DNA of 35,732 nucleotides from Candidatus Chromulinivoraceae bacterium (GTDB lineage Bacteria > Patescibacteriota > Saccharimonadia > Saccharimonadales > Saccharimonadaceae), in assembly GCA_035478595.1 (NCBI GenBank), contig DATIJL010000010.1, positions 1-35,732 on the forward strand, written 5' to 3'. Below are positions 30,824 to 35,732 of this stretch, piece after piece. Numbering within the stretch: position 1 is the stretch's first letter; every line of letters starts with the position of its first letter. The notes beneath the pieces were generated by a model. The model did no database searches. It had not been told where the DNA came from and worked only from the letters and a program-made list of their open reading frames with translations. The translations under genes were made by a program, and so were the position numbers.

Positions 30824-31687
30824 CTAGTAAGCTGCTTTTTCTTCTGGTTCTTCGCTTGTGCGAATGAGATCGTATAGCACGAAACCGATAATCGCACCAA
30901 GTGAGGCACCGATAACATATACAAGAATCGGCCATACGCTTGCGAAGTCAATTGCCTGTAGTGCAACGGCAAGTGCTGGGTTAAGAATTGCACTTCCACC
31001 AAGCATTGTTGCAGCTGAGCCTGCCATCATCAAACCAAGGAATGCACCAAGGCCGACGGTCAGGGCAGCAGCTGTTCGTTCTTTCTTTTCGCGGGTAGCA
31101 CCAGCCACAGCAAATCCGAAGATGATTGCTCCAATGAACTCGCTCAAGAAAATGAACCATTCTTTACCTTGTGGAATAGCCGCAGCCTTAAAGAGCTGTG
31201 CACTAGATGCGTACGTGCTTGCTGATGATCCTGCTGGAGCATTGTTAACGTACGCGTCAAGAATGACGAGTGCGAGCATTGCACCGAGAACTTCAGCAAC
31301 GATGTAGGCAAGTGCGCGGATACCGCTCATGCGCTTAGTTACCCATGCACCAAGTACAAGTGCTGGGTTTGCGTAACCACCTGAGATTGTACCGATTGTC
31401 AGTACAACACCGGCAAGCGCAAAGAACACTAAGATTGGTTGGCCCTGTCCTGCGATGACAGCACCTGCCAAGATGAACGTACCGAGAAACTCGGCAATCA
31501 AAGCGCCAACAAGTGGTGTACGGCTTAGACCGAACTTGAGCGACCTCTTCTTAGGTGATGAGGCTGCCTGCATGACTGGGCGTGACTCAACGGCTTTGAC
31601 GGTCGTTACTTTTGTCATTGTTTGCTTTGCTGCAGTCGATTTGTTAGTCGACTTTTTCGCAGACGAAGCGGCTTTTTTGGTAGCCAT
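30824..31687 (-). CDS. aquaporin-like (MIP family) channel with basic N-terminal extension
   Basis: The 287-residue protein is a six-helix MIP channel. Helix 1 has A-E-F-L-G-T-F, and the two half-helices carry N-P-A at 107-109 (G-G-Y-A-N-P-A-L) and 236-238 (S-A-I-L-N-P-A-L). The second N-P-A is normally followed by Arg, which narrows the pore; here Leu follows, so selectivity may differ from classical water channels. A 55-residue Lys/Ala/Ser/Thr-rich extension precedes helix 1. GGAGG is well placed before the ATG, and a TATACT box lies at 31721-31726. It converges on rmuC across a shared terminator. Confidence 0.85.
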   Translation of the reverse strand: MATKKAASSAKKSTNKSTAAKQTMTKVTTVKAVESRPVMQAASSPKKRSLKFGLSRTPLVGALIAEFLGTFILAGAVIAGQGQPILVFFALAGVVLTIGTISGGYANPALVLGAWVTKRMSGIRALAYIVAEVLGAMLALVILDAYVNNAPAGSSASTYASSAQLFKAAAIPQGKEWFIFLSEFIGAIIFGFAVAGATREKKERTAAALTVGLGAFLGLMMAGSAATMLGGSAILNPALAVALQAIDFASVWPILVYVIGASLGAIIGFVLYDLIRTSEEPEEKAAY

Positions 31688-31756
31688 GTATTTCCCTCCT
31701 TTATAGTGAAATATAGGGTTAGTATATCATACCTTTCTGAGAGTAAACATGAGTGC

Positions 31757-31762
31757 TATACT
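31757..31762 (+). promoter_or_regulatory. -10 box TATACT, leaderless start
   Basis: TATACT, TTAAGAC, then ATG at 31770; a weak TTTCTG lies 17 bases upstream. Confidence 0.6.
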
Positions 31763-31769
31763 TTAAGAC

Positions 31770-32012
31770 ATGGCATTATTTGTAAAACAGAGCGAAGACA
31801 GAACTGAATTACAGCAGCGTCTAGCCGCCGAGCTTCGCGAAAAAGCGAAACAGCGCGCTGCTCGCGAGGACGACCGTCCGGACGGTATTGAGGATTCTGA
31901 ATTTCTTCGCAATACGAAACGAACAACTAGCCTAGCGTGGGTATGGGTACTTATCATTTTGTTTGTGCTCGCAGTGATTGTTTATTATGCTGTAAAATCA
32001 ACCAGCACATAA
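31770..32012 (+). CDS. small single-span membrane protein
   Basis: The 80-residue protein has a highly charged helical N-terminal half (L-Q-Q-R-L-A-A-E-L-R-E-K-A-K-Q-R, probably coiled coil) and one C-terminal membrane helix (residues 56-73, WVWVLIILFVLAVIVYY) with a tiny tail. The charged part would lie in the cytoplasm. It is not recognised. The gene stands alone between the divergent aquaporin gene and pheS and begins seven bases after TATACT. Coding is supported by composition and by the promoter arrangement. Confidence 0.6.
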   Translation: MALFVKQSEDRTELQQRLAAELREKAKQRAAREDDRPDGIEDSEFLRNTKRTTSLAWVWVLIILFVLAVIVYYAVKSTST

Positions 32013-32067
32013 GCTAGGTCGTCTAGAATTTAGTCGTTTAGTATCGATTTTTTCCCCTAAGATAGCG

Positions 32068-32073
32068 TATACT
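32068..32073 (+). promoter_or_regulatory. -10 box TATACT of pheS, near-leaderless
   Basis: TATACT lies ten bases before the ATG at 32084, and an overlapping TATACG lies five bases before it. Either way no attenuator or T-box leader can fit. Confidence 0.5.
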
Positions 32074-32083
32074 ATACGTAGTT

Positions 32084-33091
32084 ATGACTAATATCGAGGA
32101 ATTACGCCCCCTGCTTCTTAATCAGATTGCCGTGTCTGAGCAGCCACGTGACGTATTGAAGAGCAATCAAATAAAACAACTGTATGCAGTTATTCCAACA
32201 CTCGATCCAAGTGAGCGCGGTGCGTATGGTAAAGCGGTTAACGAGTTAAAAGTTATACTTGAGGCAGCTGTCACACTACGTGAAGCAGAGCTTGAGGATG
32301 GCACAGTCGAGCCAATTGATGTGACGGCACCGCGAGACATCAACGCTGCCGAACCCCATCTTCTTTCAACTGAACAGGGCACACAACATCCATTGACGCA
32401 TGAGCTAGAAAACGTTATCGATATTTTTACGCGCATGGGTTTTGAGGCAATCGAGTCACGCCAAATCGACGACGATCACCATATGTTTGGTGCGCTTAAT
32501 TTTCCTGAAAATCACCCAGCTCGCGACGGTTATGATACGTTTCGCACCGAAGAGGGTTTTATCCCGCCTGCACATACCTCCACAATGCAAAACCGTATCC
32601 TTAAAGATGGCCGCAAAAAACTTGAGGCCGGTGGTCAAATCGCTGCTATTAGCTATGGTCGTGTTTTTCGCAATGAGGACGTAGATCCAACGCATGAACA
32701 CACGTTTTATCAATGTGAAGGTGTGTTTGTTTCGAAAGATGCAAGCTTGGGTGAGATGCTTGGTACATTGCGTAGTTTCTTCGAAACTTATTATGGTCAA
32801 AAGCTAAAAATCAAAACACAGCCTGGGTACTTTCCATTTGTGGAGCCTGGACTAGAATTTGCAATCGAAAAACCTGCGGCACTTGGTGGTAAACCAGGTG
32901 AATGGCTCGAGATGCTTGGTTGCGGTATGATTCATCCGAATGTTTTAAAAGCTGCTGATATCGATCCTGAAATCTACCGCGGTTTTGCCTGGGGTGGCGG
33001 TGTTGATCGTTTAGTAATGCTAAAGTACGGTATCGAAGATGTGCGACATTTCGAATCTGGCAAACTGCAATTCTTAAGGAAATTCGCATGA
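32084..33091 (+). CDS. pheS: phenylalanyl-tRNA synthetase alpha subunit
   Basis: The 335-residue subunit holds the catalytic core that charges tRNA-Phe with phenylalanine as part of an alpha2-beta2 enzyme. An N-terminal coiled-coil region (residues 1-75) that binds the tRNA is followed by the class II motifs. Motif 2 region: G-R-V-F-R-N-E-D-V-D, then T-H-E-H-T-F-Y-Q-C-E-G. Motif 3: F-A-W-G-G-G-V-D-R-L-V-M-L-K-Y-G-I. Also present are the F-x-F-V-E-P-G and G-M-I-H-P-N-V-L segments. Its stop overlaps the start of a deaminase-like gene by four bases, and pheT follows that. Confidence 0.96.
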   Translation: MTNIEELRPLLLNQIAVSEQPRDVLKSNQIKQLYAVIPTLDPSERGAYGKAVNELKVILEAAVTLREAELEDGTVEPIDVTAPRDINAAEPHLLSTEQGTQHPLTHELENVIDIFTRMGFEAIESRQIDDDHHMFGALNFPENHPARDGYDTFRTEEGFIPPAHTSTMQNRILKDGRKKLEAGGQIAAISYGRVFRNEDVDPTHEHTFYQCEGVFVSKDASLGEMLGTLRSFFETYYGQKLKIKTQPGYFPFVEPGLEFAIEKPAALGGKPGEWLEMLGCGMIHPNVLKAADIDPEIYRGFAWGGGVDRLVMLKYGIEDVRHFESGKLQFLRKFA

Positions 33092-33522
33092 TAACCGAAA
33101 GTGATCGGGAACTTATAGCTACAGCATCAGAGCTATTAAAAGAACGCTATGCACCCTATATGCACACTGTTGCTGCTGCGCTGAAAACCAAAGATGGCCA
33201 GATAGTTACGGGCATTAACATAGATCATTTTAGCGGGTTTGTGTGTGCAGAGACCTCAGCACTTAGCAGGGCGATTAATGATAAGACGTATAGTTTCGAT
33301 ACGGTGGTTGCTGTACGCCTAGATGATGATGGAACTCCGCAAGTTGCAAATATGTGTGGAAAATGTCGACAAATTTTTCATGACTATGCTCCTGGAATCC
33401 GTGTTATTGTTGCCGATAGTGAAGGCGTATCAGCAAAAGCAATTGAAGAGCTACTGCCGTACTCGTTTGTTCGACAGCAGAGAAAAATACAGTCCGCAAT
33501 TCAAGGAGGTGTCAGACTATGA
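33088..33522 (+). CDS. cytidine/blasticidin-S deaminase-like protein inside pheST
   Basis: The 144-residue protein has the zinc deaminase signature: V-C53-A-E55-T and, 35 residues on, M-C90-G-K-C93-R-Q. The general acid is E55 and three Cys bind zinc. The usual Pro before the second motif is replaced by Met89. The context G-I-N-I-D-H-F-S-G and P-G-I-R-V-I-V-A-D-S-E-G, then I-E-E-L-L-P, is closer to blasticidin-S deaminase than to typical nucleoside salvage cytidine deaminase. The substrate is not certain. It overlaps pheS and pheT by ATGA on both sides, so it is co-translated with the synthetase. A ribosome binding site GGAGGT for pheT lies in its end. Confidence 0.85.
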   Translation: MITESDRELIATASELLKERYAPYMHTVAAALKTKDGQIVTGINIDHFSGFVCAETSALSRAINDKTYSFDTVVAVRLDDDGTPQVANMCGKCRQIFHDYAPGIRVIVADSEGVSAKAIEELLPYSFVRQQRKIQSAIQGGVRL

Positions 33523-35732
33523 TTATTTCAGTAAACTGGCTTAAGAAATTTACCGACGTCGATTTGCCGATTGATGAATTAGCAATACTCATTGGTGCCC
33601 GCCTTGTTGAGATCGAAGAGATTATTGACTATGGCGCAAAATACAAAGATGTTGTTGTTGCAAAAGTTGTTGAGTGTAGACCACTCGAAGGATCGGATCA
33701 TTTAAATGTAGCGATGCTTGATGATGGCGGCAAGACACACGATGTTGAGCGTGATGGAAACGGGTACGTACAAGTTGTCTGTGGTGCGCCAAACATTCGC
33801 AAAGATTTGCTGGTTGCATGGTTGCCGCCAAATACGGTCGTGCCGGAAACGTACGACACGAACGAGCCGTTTATATTGGGCGCACGTAAGCTGCGTGGCG
33901 TTATGAGTAATGGAATGATCGCAAGTCCACGCGAGCTTGCACTTTTTGACGAGCATGAAGGTATTTTAGAGCTCGATGAAGATTTTGCGCCAGGAGCGTC
34001 GTTCGCTGAAAGCTACGAGCTTAACGATTATTTGCTGGATATTGAAAACAAGTCGTTAACTCATCGTCCAGATACATTTGGGATTATTGGTTTTGCTCGT
34101 GAAGTTGCCGCGATTCAAGGTAAGACATTCAAAACGCCAAATTGGCTCGGGATGATTGAGCCGGAGTTTGCGCCGCGTGAAGGCGATGTCGAAGCGCCAA
34201 CCGTTACAATTGAAGACGTAAATATCTCTCGTCGTTATCAAGCTGTTGTCCTATCGGGTGCAGATGGTGCGGCGAAATCACCACTGCGAATACAAACATA
34301 CTTGTCGCGTGTTGGAGTTCGTCCTATCAATGCGATAGTCGATGTAACGAACTATCTTATGATGCTTACAGGACAACCGCTCCATGCGTTTGACTACGAC
34401 AAACTAGTAGAAGTGGGTGGCGGTAAAGCTGATATTCATGTCCGCGTAGGTCGTGAGGGTGAAAAACTCGAGCTACTCGATGGTCGTGAGATTGTATTGA
34501 CGCCAGAGGATATCGTTATTGCAGCGGGTGAGACGGCAATTGGCCTTGTAGGTGCGATGGGCGGTGCAAGTACCGAAATCGACAATACCACCAAAAATAT
34601 CATTGTCGAGAGTGCCACATTTAATCTTTATAATCTCCGTGGTACACAAATGCGACATGGTATTTTTTCTGAAGCGATTACGCGTTTTACGAAGGGACAG
34701 CCTGCCGAGCTAACCGCACCGGTGCTTGCCGATGCCGTGCGTCTTATGGGCGACTTTGCTGGCGCAAAACGAGTAAGTGATGTAGCCGAAAGCTATCCCG
34801 GTAGAACGACTATTCAATCTGTACGTTTTTCGACTCAAAAGACCAATGACATTTTGGGTGCTGAGCTGTCAGAAGAAAATATGACAGCGAGTATGCGTCA
34901 TGTTGAGTTTACTGTGGAGGGAACGGGCAATGAGCTGCTGGTTACGCCTCCATACTGGAGGGCGGACATTCACATTGCTGAGGATATTGTTGAAGAAGTA
35001 GGACGACTCTATGGCTTTGATAATATTACGCCAACACTTCCTAGACGTGATTTTACGGCTGTACGCCCAGATAATTTCGATCAAGTTCGCGCCGAGGTGC
35101 GAAAAGCATTGGTACGGGCTGGTGTAAATGAGGTGCTGACCTACAGCTTTGTGCATGGAGATCTTTTAACGAAAGCCGGGCAGAAACCAACCGATTCGTA
35201 CCGTCTTGTTAATTCGCTTAGTCCCGAACTTCAGTATTATCGTCAAACTATTACGCCGAGTATTCTAAATGTTGTTCACGGGAATGTGAAGCAGGGATAC
35301 GATAAGTTTGCATTGTTTGAAGTAAATAAGGCTCATCCAAAACAACACGGAATGACTGAAGAAAATGTGCCAGCTGAGGTGGACATGATTGCCCTGACGC
35401 TCACAAGTAAAAGACCCCAGGCGGGCGCCGCTTACTATGAGGCAAAAAGGATCTTAGATTACCTGGCCGCTTCTCTTGGTTTGGAACTGCGGTATGCTCC
35501 TATGGAAGTCGACCCTAATTATCCTGTTGCAGCACCATTCGAGCATCGCCGCTCTGCATTGGTGACTGACAGGAAGACCGGTACTTTTCTTGGTATTGTC
35601 GGTGAGTATAAAAAGTCTGTTGTTCGAGCCTTTAAGCTTCCAGAACACACTGCCGGATTTGAAATTGGTTCGATTCCCGTGTTAGAGGCTGTTCAGAAAC
35701 TGACGAGTGGCTACACCCCCATTAGCCGTTAT
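33519..35732 (+). CDS. pheT: phenylalanyl-tRNA synthetase beta subunit (runs off the window)
   Basis: From the ATG in ATGA the frame is open for 738 codons to the window edge without a stop. It opens M-I-I-S-V-N-W-L-K-K-F-T-D-V, typical of PheT, followed by an OB-fold tRNA-binding domain (V-V-C-G-A-P-N-I and A-R-K-L-R-G-V-M-S-N-G-M), then the B3/B4 editing region with V-R-P-I-N-A-I-V-D-V-T-N-Y and G-V/L-V-G-A-M-G-G. The B5 and synthetase-like modules follow (E-E-V-G-R-L-Y-G-F-D-N-I). The final anticodon-binding (FDX-ACB) domain lies beyond the window. GGAGGTGT precedes the start. Confidence 0.95.
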   Translation, partial: MIISVNWLKKFTDVDLPIDELAILIGARLVEIEEIIDYGAKYKDVVVAKVVECRPLEGSDHLNVAMLDDGGKTHDVERDGNGYVQVVCGAPNIRKDLLVAWLPPNTVVPETYDTNEPFILGARKLRGVMSNGMIASPRELALFDEHEGILELDEDFAPGASFAESYELNDYLLDIENKSLTHRPDTFGIIGFAREVAAIQGKTFKTPNWLGMIEPEFAPREGDVEAPTVTIEDVNISRRYQAVVLSGADGAAKSPLRIQTYLSRVGVRPINAIVDVTNYLMMLTGQPLHAFDYDKLVEVGGGKADIHVRVGREGEKLELLDGREIVLTPEDIVIAAGETAIGLVGAMGGASTEIDNTTKNIIVESATFNLYNLRGTQMRHGIFSEAITRFTKGQPAELTAPVLADAVRLMGDFAGAKRVSDVAESYPGRTTIQSVRFSTQKTNDILGAELSEENMTASMRHVEFTVEGTGNELLVTPPYWRADIHIAEDIVEEVGRLYGFDNITPTLPRRDFTAVRPDNFDQVRAEVRKALVRAGVNEVLTYSFVHGDLLTKAGQKPTDSYRLVNSLSPELQYYRQTITPSILNVVHGNVKQGYDKFALFEVNKAHPKQHGMTEENVPAEVDMIALTLTSKRPQAGAAYYEAKRILDYLAASLGLELRYAPMEVDPNYPVAAPFEHRRSALVTDRKTGTFLGIVGEYKKSVVRAFKLPEHTAGFEIGSIPVLEAVQKLTSGYTPISRY

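Noticed and set aside
1-35732. CRISPR array
   Set aside because: No set of regularly spaced identical repeats of 23-40 bases was seen, and no cas gene.
1-35732. Alternative genetic code with TGA as glycine
   Set aside because: ackA, pheS and the deaminase gene end at TGA at the expected family lengths, and conserved genes contain no internal TGA.

Overview
This window looks like a chromosomal segment of a small-genome, fermentative, cell-wall-bearing bacterium. I infer Candidatus Saccharibacteria (TM7) or a close relative. The reasons are a phosphoketolase plus acetate kinase pair as the central energy genes, many secreted or surface proteins, a Tat-signal protein, a DUF916-like wall-binding protein, and very many genes that start 6-8 bases after a TATACT/TATAAT box. 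TGA is used as a stop (end of ackA, pheS and the deaminase gene), so the code is not the TGA-glycine code of Gracilibacteria or Absconditabacteria. The taxonomic call is an inference and was not searched.

Bases 1-7000 are accessory DNA: an IS481-like transposase tail, a truncated GbsR/MarR-like regulator divergent from a DUF3887-type alpha/beta hydrolase, several orphan genes that are GC-richer than the rest (around 1.9-2.4, 4.0-4.8 and 5.1-5.5 kb) with strong hairpin terminators, a Ser/Gly-rich membrane-anchored surface protein, and a GT4-like glycosyltransferase. These genes mostly have ordinary ribosome binding sites.

Bases 7250-13200 look like a composite island next to a tRNA-Gln(CTG) gene. 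T-arm-like 3' tRNA remnants sit at about 7254 and 13034. Inside are a PLD-family gene and a decayed second copy of it, bracketing small orphan enzymes (HAD-like, PD-(D/E)XK-like nuclease, HD hydrolase, PPC/DUF296, methyltransferase), then an SDR oxidoreductase and a divergent HxlR regulator/YCII pair.

Bases 13300-21640 form one long same-strand surface locus: two paralogous secreted beta-rich proteins, a DUF916-like anchored protein, an Ig-like anchored protein, a small Tat-signal protein, and three phage-tail-like proteins ending in a 1111-residue Kelch/tail-fibre protein. No phage head, tail-tube, terminase, integrase or lysis gene accompanies them, so this reads as a domesticated surface or adhesion system. 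It is the best candidate here for an undescribed system.

Bases 21700-35732 are core-like: a HAD phosphatase, ackA-xfp (phosphoketolase gives acetyl phosphate, acetate kinase makes ATP from it), an APC permease behind a leaderless mini-ORF, membrane and envelope genes, rmuC, an aquaporin-like channel, and pheS - deaminase - pheT with ATGA overlaps (pheT runs off the window). Perfect TGTGA-N6-TCACA (CRP/FNR-type) sites lie upstream of both the surface locus and ackA-xfp, each centred 34.5 bases before the first base of the predicted -10 box. This suggests one regulator ties surface-protein expression to energy metabolism.
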